Shown in pieces: positions 1-6,690 of a DNA stretch of 13,486 bases. Position numbers and translations under genes: made by a program. The DNA is from Thiosocius sp965601425. GTDB lineage: Bacteria > Pseudomonadota > Gammaproteobacteria > Chromatiales > Chromatiaceae. The DNA lies in the NCBI GenBank assembly GCA_965601425.1, contig CBFCWF010000112.1:1-13486 (forward strand), given 5' to 3'. Each line of letters starts with the position of its first letter. Positions within the stretch are counted from its first letter, which is position 1. Below the pieces are notes generated by a model. It did no database searches. It was given only the letters and a program-made list of their open reading frames with translations, and was not told the DNA's origin.

Positions 1-169
1 GGAGGCCGGCGGCGAACGCTACGAGTACATCCCCTGCCTGAACGACGATGTGGGGCACATGGAGATGCTCGCGGCGCTGGTCGGGCAACACACACAGGGT
101 TGGGGGCCGGTTCTGGACGAACCGGCCGACGTGCTCGCCCGCGCCATGGCCGTCGGCGCCGAGCAATAG
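1..169 (+). CDS. hemH: Ferrochelatase, C-terminal fragment (cut by window edge)
   Basis: This is the 3' end of a gene entering from the left; only the last 55 residues are inside, ending at TAG 167-169. The reading frame begins at base 2. The segment GGERYEYIPCLNDDVGHMEM matches the C-terminal signature of proteobacterial ferrochelatases, where a GGE-F/Y-x-YIPxLN stretch precedes the final helix. The family inserts Fe2+ into protoporphyrin IX in the last step of protoheme synthesis, at the inner face of the cytoplasmic membrane. The catalytic His and Glu lie upstream of the window and cannot be checked. The tail after YIPCLN is longer than in E. coli HemH, as is usual in non-enteric proteobacteria. 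The stop codon shares its G with the start of the next gene, which suggests cotranscription. Confidence 0.88.
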   Translation, partial: EAGGERYEYIPCLNDDVGHMEMLAALVGQHTQGWGPVLDEPADVLARAMAVGAEQ

Positions 170-627
170 TGGGCCAGACCGTGCGCGAGAAATCTGCCCT
201 GAGTCACCTCCTGGTCACACTGCAGTTCGCCTCGATCGCGATCATCGCCTGGCCGTTCTTCAGCCAGGCCGACGGCCGGCTGCAGTGGTTGTCGATCAGC
301 GCCCTGGGTCTGCTGGTCGGCCTGTATACGCTGGCGCACAACAAGCTGGGCAATTTCGGGATATACCCGGAACCGCTGCCGGACGCCTGCCTGGTCACCA
401 CCGGGCCGTATCGATGGATTCGCCACCCGATGTACACGAGTCTGCTGCTGTTCATGCTCGGGATCGCGCTGTATCGGCACGCGCTGCCCAACTACCTGGG
501 CCTGCTGCTGCTCGGCCTCGCGGTCTGGGGCAAGATGCATCGGGAGGAGACCCATCTGCACACCAAGTTCGAAGACTACTCGGCGTACATCAAGCGCACC
601 CACCGGCTTTTCCCCGGGGTCTATTGA
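169..627 (+). CDS. Isoprenylcysteine carboxyl methyltransferase (ICMT)-family membrane methyltransferase
   Basis: A 152-residue integral membrane protein with about four hydrophobic segments (residues ~12-30, 42-58, 89-104, 107-121). Residues 79-87 read GPYRWIRHP, the G-P-Y-x-x-x-R-H-P motif of the ICMT/phospholipid methyltransferase superfamily. A C-terminal REE (125-127) with the following FEDYSAYIKRTHRLFP matches the usual E-E...Y..Y...V-R-x-F/L-P SAM-binding region. A SAM-dependent methylation is therefore expected, but bacterial members act on varied or unknown substrates. I chose GTG at 169, which overlaps the hemH stop (TAGTG, one shared base) and implies translational coupling. GTG at 181 is an alternative four residues later. 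An ATG at 100 would overlap hemH by 70 bases and add an arginine-rich extension unlike the family, so I rejected it. The substrate is not predictable from sequence. Confidence 0.85.
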   Translation: MGQTVREKSALSHLLVTLQFASIAIIAWPFFSQADGRLQWLSISALGLLVGLYTLAHNKLGNFGIYPEPLPDACLVTTGPYRWIRHPMYTSLLLFMLGIALYRHALPNYLGLLLLGLAVWGKMHREETHLHTKFEDYSAYIKRTHRLFPGVY

Positions 628-641
628 CAGGAGCCGACACC

Positions 642-1037
642 ATGAGCGACAGCCCGAAACCGACCGATATCGTGCTACACACCCAGTCGCACTCGCTGGA
701 GATCCAGTTCGACGACGGCGCCCGCTTCGTGTTGCCCTGCGAGCTGCTGCGCGTCTACTCCCCGTCGGCCGAGGTGCGTGGACACTGGGGTCAGTACGCG
801 AAGCTGCAAGTCGACAAACAGGACGTCAACATCACCAAGATCCAGCCAATCGGTGCCTACGCGATCAAGATCTTCTTCGATGACGGCCACAATTCCGGCC
901 TGTACGACTGGGGGTTCCTCTACGACCTCGGCCGCAGGCAGGACCTGCACTGGAACGACTACCTGCAGCGCCTCAACGAGGCCGGCCATCGGCGCAAGGA
1001 ACCGAGCTGGCAGCGCGCCGGCGACGCGGCCGGCTGA
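642..1037 (+). CDS. DUF971 (GBBH-like N-terminal domain) protein
   Basis: A 131-residue soluble protein. Residues ~15-105 form a DUF971 domain: LRVYSPSAEVRGH matches the family's S-P-S-A-E-V-x-G-H hallmark, followed by ITKIQPIGAYAIKIFFDDGH and GLYDWGFLYDLG. The same fold occurs at the N-terminus of gamma-butyrobetaine hydroxylase and fused to some Mrp/ApbC iron-sulfur carrier ATPases. That makes a metal or iron-sulfur accessory role possible, but stand-alone members have no established function. The start is well supported: AGGAG at 629-633 lies 8 bases before the ATG. The gene follows the methyltransferase by 14 bases, so hemH, the methyltransferase and DUF971 are probably cotranscribed. The C-terminal ~25 residues are polar and Arg/Ala-rich, probably disordered. 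The stop codon lies inside the hairpin listed next. Confidence 0.85.
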   Translation: MSDSPKPTDIVLHTQSHSLEIQFDDGARFVLPCELLRVYSPSAEVRGHWGQYAKLQVDKQDVNITKIQPIGAYAIKIFFDDGHNSGLYDWGFLYDLGRRQDLHWNDYLQRLNEAGHRRKEPSWQRAGDAAG

Positions 1038-1051
1038 CGACGCAGCCGGCC
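1028..1051. terminator. GC-rich hairpin between convergent genes, possible bidirectional terminator
   Basis: GGCCGGCTG (1028-1036) and CAGCCGGCC (1043-1051) are perfect 9-bp inverted repeats around a 6-base loop. The structure begins inside the last codons of the DUF971 gene, includes its TGA, and sits just before the end of the convergent GGDEF-EAL gene. A second CAGCCGGC copy at 1060-1067 could compete for the same left arm. Neither strand has a run of T after the stem, so this is not a canonical intrinsic terminator. The position between converging genes is the main argument for a termination role. Confidence 0.5.
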
Positions 1052-1058
1052 CGGACGC

Positions 1059-2987
1059 TCAGCCGGCGGCCGAAAGTCGGTCAGAGCACCGCAACTGTGC
1101 CTCCAGGTCAGCCGCGGACAGGTCCGGAGCGAACAGGAAACCCTGCATCTCCGTGCAACCGTGCTGTATCAGCCAGTCGCGCTGCTCCATCCGCTCCACG
1201 CCCTCGGCCACCAGTGCGAGGCCGAGATGCGCCGCGATCCTCACAGTGGCCTCGACCAGGGTGCAATCGTAGGCATCGCGCGGTATGTCCCGTACGAAAG
1301 AACGATCGATCTTGACGCGGTCGACGGGCAGAGACTTCAGGTAGGCGAGCGACGCGAACCCTGTGCCAAAGTCATCCAGCGAGATCACAAAGCCGCGGCT
1401 GCGCAGTAGCGTAAGCGTCTCGCATACCGCGTCGAGGTCGTCGATCAGCGTACCCTCGGTGATCTCCAGTCCCACGTCGGCCGGCGACCAGTGGTAACGG
1501 GTGCAAAGCTGGTCGATTTCGTCGACGAACCCCGGCTGAGCGAGCTCGTGGGGCGAGACGTTCACGTGCATCTTGAGCCCGGTCACGCCACGGCCCCGCC
1601 ACGCGCTGACGTCGGCGATTGCGCGTTCGATCACCCGCCGGCCGATCGGTACGATAAGCCCGGACTGCTCGGCGACGGCAATGAACGCGGCGGGCGGCAG
1701 CACGCCCCGTTCAGGATGCCGCCAGCGCACCAGTGCCTCCACATGCGTGACGCGCGCGTCCGGGAAGGATACCTGCGGCTGATAGCGCACCTCGAACTGG
1801 TCCTGATCGATCGCCCGCCGCAGCGCGTCCCTGAGTTCGAGCTGCTCGGCGACCTCCGCGGACATCCGGGCATCATAGAGTCGGAACTGGTTGATACCGG
1901 CCGCCTTGGCCTGATACATCGCGGTGTCGGCATTCTTGATCAGCGTGCTGCCGTCTGTTCCGTCGCTCGGAAACACCGCAACGCCACTGCTCCAGGTGAC
2001 ATAGGTCTCGTGATGACCGATGCGATAGTAGCGCCCGGAGCAACCGAACAACTGGTCGACAATCGCGGCGACGCCGGCCGGGTCGCCGCAGTCTTCGAGC
2101 AGCACGATGAACTCGTCACCCCCCAGCCTCGCGACGGTGTCGGAGGCGCGCAGGCGGCCCTTCAGGCAGTGCGCGATTCCCTGCAGCAGCTCATCCCCGG
2201 CCGCATGCCCGAAGTTGTCGTTGATCGCCTTGAAGTTGTCGAGATCGACAAACACGATGGCCAGCCGGGTATCCTCCCTTCTGGCCTGTGACAGCGAGTG
2301 CGCCAGCATGCTTTCGAGCAACGCACGATTCGGCAGGCCGGTCAGCGTATCGTGACTCGCCTGGTACTCCGCCTCGGCCTTCTTGCTCGCCAGCAGGCGG
2401 TTCGCGTCGGCAAGGCGGTGGATCATCGCCAGGAAGAACCTGGGCATCATCAGCAGGCCCAGAACCAGCCCCAGCACGATGCCCGGCTGCGCATCCAGGG
2501 CGCCGCTTAACCAGGTGGCGAGCAGGAACGACAATGTGCCGACCGCGGTCGCAATGGCGAGGTAGTGCGGTCCGAAACGCAGACCGTTGCCGATGATGAT
2601 CCACAGAAACACCGCGTAGAAGCCGAGCCCGCCGATTCCGAACAGATAACAGAGATAGCCCGTCATCCCAAGGTCCAGCAGAATGACCAGATATCTGCGC
2701 CAGCGACAGCACAAGGGTCGCCCGGCGATCCAGCGATAGTAGGCGACGCTGAACAATGCATAACCGAGCGCGAGGCCCACGTTGACCGGCGCAATGCCGC
2801 GCGCGGCATCGAATACCACGAAGGTCAGCACGACCAGGGCGATCATCGAGGTGATCACGATACGCGCCAGGGCCTGCCCCTGCTCATGGGAAACCTGCGC
2901 ATCGGCCTGGAAAAAAATATGTTCGATCAGTGACTTGGTGGTCACCGCGCGGACCAGATGACTGTCGAGATCCCGGTCGCCGACCAT
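1059..2987 (-). CDS. Membrane-bound GGDEF-EAL cyclic-di-GMP enzyme
   Basis: A 642-residue protein. The N-terminal half has about six transmembrane segments (residues ~41-60, 69-88, 98-117, 121-139, 142-163, 170-189), then a short linker and a GGDEF domain (~205-370) with an intact GGDEF at 289-293. The RASD at 280-283 sits five residues before it and fits the RxxD product-inhibition I-site. The C-terminal EAL domain (~380-630) keeps EAL (417-419), DDFGTG (538-543), KIDRSF and EGVE (595-598). Both diguanylate cyclase and phosphodiesterase activities are therefore possible; which one dominates cannot be told. The EAL region has EITEGT where EITES is commoner. I chose ATG 2987 because it overlaps the preceding small ORF's stop (TGATG). 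A TTG at 3008 would add seven residues. The membrane part is probably sensory, with unknown ligand; it resembles the membrane sensor of RpfC-like kinases only loosely. Confidence 0.93.
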   Translation of the reverse strand: MVGDRDLDSHLVRAVTTKSLIEHIFFQADAQVSHEQGQALARIVITSMIALVVLTFVVFDAARGIAPVNVGLALGYALFSVAYYRWIAGRPLCCRWRRYLVILLDLGMTGYLCYLFGIGGLGFYAVFLWIIIGNGLRFGPHYLAIATAVGTLSFLLATWLSGALDAQPGIVLGLVLGLLMMPRFFLAMIHRLADANRLLASKKAEAEYQASHDTLTGLPNRALLESMLAHSLSQARREDTRLAIVFVDLDNFKAINDNFGHAAGDELLQGIAHCLKGRLRASDTVARLGGDEFIVLLEDCGDPAGVAAIVDQLFGCSGRYYRIGHHETYVTWSSGVAVFPSDGTDGSTLIKNADTAMYQAKAAGINQFRLYDARMSAEVAEQLELRDALRRAIDQDQFEVRYQPQVSFPDARVTHVEALVRWRHPERGVLPPAAFIAVAEQSGLIVPIGRRVIERAIADVSAWRGRGVTGLKMHVNVSPHELAQPGFVDEIDQLCTRYHWSPADVGLEITEGTLIDDLDAVCETLTLLRSRGFVISLDDFGTGFASLAYLKSLPVDRVKIDRSFVRDIPRDAYDCTLVEATVRIAAHLGLALVAEGVERMEQRDWLIQHGCTEMQGFLFAPDLSAADLEAQLRCSDRLSAAG

Positions 2988-3229
2988 CAGCCGCAGGACT
3001 GGGCGCAACGGGTTTCCGGGGGTTCGGCGGCGCTGGAGGTCACCTGTAGACCATCGGCCTGTCCGCCGCAGGCTTGAGTCGCGCGGGCGATCCGCTGCCC
3101 CGCTGCCGGACCGTGCTTGCCCTCAGGCCGCCGCTCGTGCCCTGCCGCTGCGCACCCCGGGCGCAGGCCCGGCCGAACGGCGTCTGGACGGCACCGGCGA
3201 CAGTGGCCTGGACGCGATACCTGGCTCAT
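2987..3229 (-). CDS. Possible 80-residue small protein bridging two coupled junctions (uncertain)
   Basis: The gap between the beta-CASP gene and the GGDEF-EAL gene is filled by one open frame. Its ATG (3229-3227) overlaps the beta-CASP stop as TGATG, and its TGA (2989-2987) overlaps the ATG of the GGDEF-EAL gene in the same way. The product would be 80 residues, beginning MSQVSRPGHCRRC. It has six cysteines (10, 13, 26, 54, 75, 79) including one CxxC, many Arg, Gly, Pro and Ala, and almost no hydrophobic residues. I recognise no family. The composition resembles translated non-coding GC-rich DNA, and third-position G+C (about 73% by my count) is only fair. The two exact stop/start overlaps argue for it; the composition argues against. 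No strong ribosome-binding site precedes the ATG. A small GAGATC/GATCTC hairpin (3232-3246) lies just upstream in the beta-CASP coding end. Confidence 0.33.
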   Translation of the reverse strand: MSQVSRPGHCRRCRPDAVRPGLRPGCAAAGHERRPEGKHGPAAGQRIARATQACGGQADGLQVTSSAAEPPETRCAQSCG

Positions 3230-4620
3230 CAGAGATCCACGATCTCGTGCAATTGCGGCATGCGGACATCGGTGCCAGCGAGGTGCCCGGCAAAAGCCTG
3301 CATCGCCGCCGGGTCGCCGTGCACCAGTATGGTCCGGCGTGGGACACCGGTCGCCTGCCACCAGGCGAGGAGCTCGTCGCGATCGGCATGTGCGGAAAAG
3401 CCGCCAATGGTGTAGATCGCCGCCCGCACCGGGATGTCCTCTCGGAACAGCCTGATCGAGCTGGCCCCGTCGATGATGCGCCTCGCCGGCGTCCCGCGTG
3501 CGGCGAAACCGACGAACACGATGCTGCTGTCTCTGCGCCACAGGTTGTGCTTGAGATGATGCAGCACACGGCCGCCGGTGCACATCCCGGAACCGGCCAG
3601 GATCACGCCCCCCCCGGCGACCCGGTTGAGCGCGATCGAGGCGGCAGTCTCACGGGTGAAATGCAGGCCCGGCAACGCAAACGGGTCACGGCCGTCGCGG
3701 AACAGCGCCTGGACTTCCGGTTCGTAGCAATCCGGGTGGCGACGGAATATCTCGGTTGCCGAGATCGCCATCGGCGAGTCGAGAAAGACCTGCATTGCCG
3801 CCGGCAGGGCACCGGCCTCGACACCCTGGCGCAAACAGAACAGCAGCTCCTGAGCGCGTTCCAGCGCGAACGTGGGGATAATCACGTTGCCGCCGCGTGA
3901 AAAGGTGTCCTTTATCGCCGCGTACAGTTCCGCAACCGATGGCTCCAGCGCCTTGTGCGAACGGTCACCGTAGGTCGTCTCCATGACCACGACGTCGGCG
4001 ACGGGTGGCGGAGCCGGATCGCGCATCAGCGGCCTGGCGTTCGCACCGAGGTCGCCGGAAAACAGCAGGCTTTGACGCCGGTGCCGTTCCTCGAGTTCGA
4101 GGAACACGCTCGCCGAACCGAGGATATGCCCGGCGTCGAAGAAGGTGGCACGCACGCCATCGGCGATCTGTATCGGCCGCGCGTAGCACGCGACCCTGCC
4201 GAAGCGGTCCATGCTGTCCAGCGCATCCAGTATCGTGTACAGGGGCTGCACCCCCTGCTCCCGATCCGGGTGGCGCTGGGCCTTACGGTTCAGCCACTCG
4301 GCCTCCTCTTCCTGCAGGCCGGCGGCATCCAGCATGACCAGACGCGCGAGTTCGCGGCTCGCCGCCGTCGTAATGATCTCTCCGCGGAACCCGCGCGCGG
4401 TCAGCAGCGGGATACGTCCGCAGTGATCGAGGTGGGCATGGGTGAGTAGCAGAAAATCGATCGCTGCCGGATCGAAACCGAAGGATGCCCGGTTCTCCTC
4501 CTCGATTCGGCGCCCGCCCTGATAGAGGCCGCAGTCGACCAGGATTCGGGACCCGGCACACTCGACCAGGTGACAGGAGCCGGTCACGCCCTGCGCGGCA
4601 CCATGGAACGAGAGCCTCAC
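3229..4620 (-). CDS. Beta-CASP metallo-beta-lactamase-fold ribonuclease-like protein
   Basis: A 463-residue soluble protein of the COG1236-type RNA-processing metallo-beta-lactamase group. Visible motifs are THAHLDHCG (metal ligands H61, H63, D65, H66), GHILGSAS (H165), SGDLG (D190), METTYGDR at ~213-220 opening the beta-CASP domain, SGMCTGG (~344), GFAARGTPARRII, and the C-terminal GGFSAHADRDEL (H411) and HGD (H434). Characterised relatives such as Thermus TTHA0252 are zinc-dependent RNases, so endo- or exonuclease activity on RNA is the expected role; targets are unknown. The start is the GTG at 4620-4618, two bases after the stop of the LOG gene, giving MNVRLSFHGAAQGVTGS, the normal family N-terminus. 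A longer start at 4671 would add an odd Arg/Pro-rich stretch. Tight spacing with the LOG gene implies one operon. Confidence 0.92.
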   Translation of the reverse strand: MRLSFHGAAQGVTGSCHLVECAGSRILVDCGLYQGGRRIEEENRASFGFDPAAIDFLLLTHAHLDHCGRIPLLTARGFRGEIITTAASRELARLVMLDAAGLQEEEAEWLNRKAQRHPDREQGVQPLYTILDALDSMDRFGRVACYARPIQIADGVRATFFDAGHILGSASVFLELEERHRRQSLLFSGDLGANARPLMRDPAPPPVADVVVMETTYGDRSHKALEPSVAELYAAIKDTFSRGGNVIIPTFALERAQELLFCLRQGVEAGALPAAMQVFLDSPMAISATEIFRRHPDCYEPEVQALFRDGRDPFALPGLHFTRETAASIALNRVAGGGVILAGSGMCTGGRVLHHLKHNLWRRDSSIVFVGFAARGTPARRIIDGASSIRLFREDIPVRAAIYTIGGFSAHADRDELLAWWQATGVPRRTILVHGDPAAMQAFAGHLAGTDVRMPQLHEIVDL

Positions 4621-4622
4621 GT

Positions 4623-5522
4623 TCAGCGGCTCGCAACACCGACCAGCGGCCGGCCGGCGTCGCGGTGCCACTGCAGAATACCGTCCCAGGCCTCCTGGGC
4701 ACTCTCTGCAAACCAGAACAACTCACGATCCTCGGCCTCGATCACGCCCTCTTCCACCAGAAAGTCCACATCGAAGGCGCGACGCCAGAAGGACTCGCCG
4801 ATCAATACGATCGGCAGTGGTTCGATCTTGCGGGTCTGGACCAGGGTCAATGCCTCGAACAGCTCGTCCAGCGTCCCATACCCCCCCGGGCAGGCCACCA
4901 GCGCACTGGCGCGCAGCATGAAGTGCAGCTTGCGCAGCGCGAAATAGTGGAAACGGAAACAGAGGTCGGGCGTCACATAGGGGTTGGGGTGCTGCTCGTG
5001 AGGCAGCGAGATGTTCAGACCGATGGTATCCGCACCCACGTCGAACGCGCCGCGGTTGGCCGCCTCCATGATGCCCGGACCACCACCGGTCACGACGGCG
5101 AGAAAATCGCGCCCCTCGCCCTGCTGCGCGCTGCCGACCAGACGCCCGAGTTCGCGCGCGACGTCGTAGTAGCGACCCTTGTCGAGGATTCGCCGGGCGA
5201 TCTCGACCTGCCGCTCCAACCCCGCATCGCCGGGGCGCCCGGCGAGCTGTTGCTGCAGGCCGTCGAGCCGACGCCGTGCCACCCGTGGATCCGGGATGCG
5301 CGTGCTGCCGAACACGATCACGGTACGTTCGATACCGTACGCACGCAGGATCGACTCGGCCTTCGCATAGTCGACCTGCAGGCGCATGCCGCGCATACCG
5401 AGCTGGGCGAGAAAATCGGGATCCGTGTCCGCCTGCCGGTAGCTCGGACTGGCCATGATGGCCGCGACGCGCGCGGCCGCGCCGGGGTCGTCTACCGGGA
5501 CTTCAGGATGTTGCCAGGGCAA
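4623..5522 (-). CDS. LOG-family (TIGR00730-type) Rossmann-fold nucleotide-processing enzyme
   Basis: A 299-residue protein with VTGGGPGIMEAAN (GGGPG at 146-150) and PGGYGTLDELFE (212-220), the paired signatures of the LOG family formerly annotated as lysine decarboxylases. An LRK at 196-198 provides the conserved basic residue. Characterised members cleave the N-glycosidic bond of nucleoside 5'-monophosphates: cytokinin-activating LOG in plants and actinobacteria, and PpnN in E. coli. The roughly 65-residue N-terminal extension makes it longer than the ~190-residue minimal LOG. The start is uncertain. There is no in-frame ATG or GTG; TTG 5522 is used here. The frame stays open upstream, and the Pro-Leu-Pro-Trp-Gln motif usual near the N-terminus of longer homologues spans the TTG (its Leu), so translation may begin earlier at a rare codon. 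The promoter listed next would put the RNA start about 50 bases before the TTG. Confidence 0.9.
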   Translation of the reverse strand: MPWQHPEVPVDDPGAAARVAAIMASPSYRQADTDPDFLAQLGMRGMRLQVDYAKAESILRAYGIERTVIVFGSTRIPDPRVARRRLDGLQQQLAGRPGDAGLERQVEIARRILDKGRYYDVARELGRLVGSAQQGEGRDFLAVVTGGGPGIMEAANRGAFDVGADTIGLNISLPHEQHPNPYVTPDLCFRFHYFALRKLHFMLRASALVACPGGYGTLDELFEALTLVQTRKIEPLPIVLIGESFWRRAFDVDFLVEEGVIEAEDRELFWFAESAQEAWDGILQWHRDAGRPLVGVASR

Positions 5523-5579
5523 CGGCTCCCGGCGTTCACCGGGCGGCGACTTACGCTTGTCGTGCGGGGCGTCCAGCGT

Positions 5580-5608
5580 CCTTATCCGTGCAAAGTGCGG
5601 ATCGTCAA
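5580..5608 (-). promoter_or_regulatory. Predicted sigma70-type promoter for the LOG/beta-CASP/GGDEF-EAL operon
   Basis: On the minus strand TTGACG (5608-5603) is followed after 17 bases by ATAAGG (5585-5580). The -35 box matches 5 of 6 consensus bases and the spacer is optimal; the -10 is weaker. It lies in the 152-base gap between the CinA-like gene and the LOG gene and points toward the latter, with transcription expected to start near 5573. A perfect 10-bp palindrome GCACCGGTGC (5638-5647) lies about 30 bases upstream of the -35 box and could be an operator, though 10-bp palindromes also arise by chance. Apart from these elements I see nothing in the gap. Confidence 0.5.
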
Positions 5609-5674
5609 GACAGTCTATACGCTATCGCCCGATCCCGGCACCGGTGCGTGGTGCTCGACAGGGCCAGGCAATGC

Positions 5675-6415
5675 TCAGTCAGACGGCCATTCGAACGCGA
5701 CGCCGCGCGCTGCGAGGGCTGCGACCAGCTCCGCGAACGGGGTCTCGAGATCACCCTGGCCGCGAAAACCGATCTCTATTTGGAACTCCGGCCCCAGGCG
5801 CGGCAGGCTGAACAGCTTGGCCTCGGGGAAACGCCGGGTCAGGTCCTCCATCAGGTCGACCAGACTGCTCTCGGTAACGCCGCGCACGCGCACCGCGCGC
5901 TGCTGTTCGGGGTGCCCGCCCGCGGCGAAGTGGGTGTCCAGCACCCAGGCGGCCATCGGATGCGCCATATCGGGAAATCCCGGCAGGAAATAGTGGCGCC
6001 GGAGGCTGAACCCGGGAACGCGGTTGTAAGGGTTCGGTATCAGCTCGCAGCCGCGCGGCAGCTCGGCCATCTTGATGCGCTGCGGATAGGCATCGGCACC
6101 GAAACGCGCCTCGATCTCGGCCACCGCGCCGGGGTGTGGTTCGAGTGACGCGCCGGCCGCTTCTGCGGCGCAGGCACGGGTGTGGTCGTCCGGTGTCGCA
6201 CCGATGCCGCCGCAGCAGAACACCGGCACGCCCTCGGCCATCGTGCGGCGGAACTCGGCAACCAGGTAGTCAGGGTCGTCCGGCAGGATGCGCAGCCAGG
6301 CCAGTTTGAAGCCCCGCGCGCGCAGCATGCCACCGATTGCGTCGAAATGCCGGTCGCGACGACGGCCGTTCAGGATTTCGTCCCCGATGACGATGATCCC
6401 GAAAGTATCATCCAT
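5675..6415 (-). CDS. CinA N-terminal-type molybdopterin-binding-domain protein (COG1058)
   Basis: A 246-residue soluble protein. GDEIL (11-15) and GGIGATPDDHT (69-79) are the signatures of the MoaB/Mog-like domain found at the N-terminus of CinA, where GGLGPTxDD is usual. LPGFPDM (144-150) corresponds to the family's L-P-G-x-P-x-x-M segment. Residues ~170-246 form the extra domain of stand-alone COG1058 proteins. The C-terminal NMN-deamidase domain of full CinA is absent, so this is the short form, comparable to E. coli YfaY. CinA-type COG1058 domains have been linked to ADP-ribose or NAD-derivative pyrophosphatase activity; the substrate here is not established. The ATG (6415-6413) overlaps the stop of the truncated DUF523 gene by one base (TGATG), implying coupled translation. 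Confidence 0.87.
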   Translation of the reverse strand: MDDTFGIIVIGDEILNGRRRDRHFDAIGGMLRARGFKLAWLRILPDDPDYLVAEFRRTMAEGVPVFCCGGIGATPDDHTRACAAEAAGASLEPHPGAVAEIEARFGADAYPQRIKMAELPRGCELIPNPYNRVPGFSLRRHYFLPGFPDMAHPMAAWVLDTHFAAGGHPEQQRAVRVRGVTESSLVDLMEDLTRRFPEAKLFSLPRLGPEFQIEIGFRGQGDLETPFAELVAALAARGVAFEWPSD

Positions 6416-6633
6416 CAGATGGTGTTCCTGAGACCCGGCGTACCGCGCAGGCGGATCGGCGGCCGCGGGGTGCCCATGCCGATTGCCACCGCCGGGCAGA
6501 TCGGCCGGTAATCGACATGCCTGCCCAGCTCATCAACGATCCAGCGATTGCGCTTCGCGGTGCCGTCGTAACGCACCGCCTGCCTGAGCAGGCAGCTGCT
6601 GACCCCGATCAATGGGCGTTCGGCAAGGTCCAT
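6415..6633 (-). CDS. Truncated DUF523 (TudS-like) protein
   Basis: A 72-residue product beginning MDLAERPLIGVSSCLL, then a conserved VRYDGTAKRNR and VDYRPICPAVAIGMGTPRPP. This is the N-terminal half of DUF523, whose full domain is about 140-160 residues. DUF523 includes TudS, an iron-sulfur thiouracil desulfidase that binds its cluster through three cysteines. Two family cysteines are visible here (SSC and ICP); the C-terminal part with the third, usually in an S-P-S-C-G context, is missing. After PRPPIRL only ten residues (RGTPGLRNTI less the R) remain before TGA, and the next gene starts on that TGA. No other frame continues the domain. ATG 6633 is preceded by GGA at a reasonable distance; ATG 6666 would add 11 residues. 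Either a degraded remnant or an unusual half-domain protein, probably unable to hold a normal cluster. Confidence 0.72.
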   Translation of the reverse strand: MDLAERPLIGVSSCLLRQAVRYDGTAKRNRWIVDELGRHVDYRPICPAVAIGMGTPRPPIRLRGTPGLRNTI

Positions 6634-6690
6634 CGACCGGTCCGTTTCATGCCCCGGTTTCGCCATACCGGGGCTGGTGGGACAACGCGC

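Noticed and set aside
1059..3008. TTG 3008 as the start of the GGDEF-EAL gene
   Set aside because: ATG 2987 overlaps the upstream ORF stop and is a commoner codon; the seven extra residues carry no conserved feature. It remains possible.
3157..3172. CCGGGC/GCCCGG hairpin (4-base loop) between the beta-CASP and GGDEF-EAL genes as a terminator
   Set aside because: Only 6 bp with no T-run, in very GC-rich DNA where such pairs are frequent, and the flanking genes appear translationally coupled through the small ORF.
4485..5993. 502-codon open frame on the + strand opposite the LOG, beta-CASP and CinA-like genes
   Set aside because: Antisense to well-supported genes and across a promoter-bearing gap; product is low-complexity Arg/Pro/Ala-rich without a family signature.
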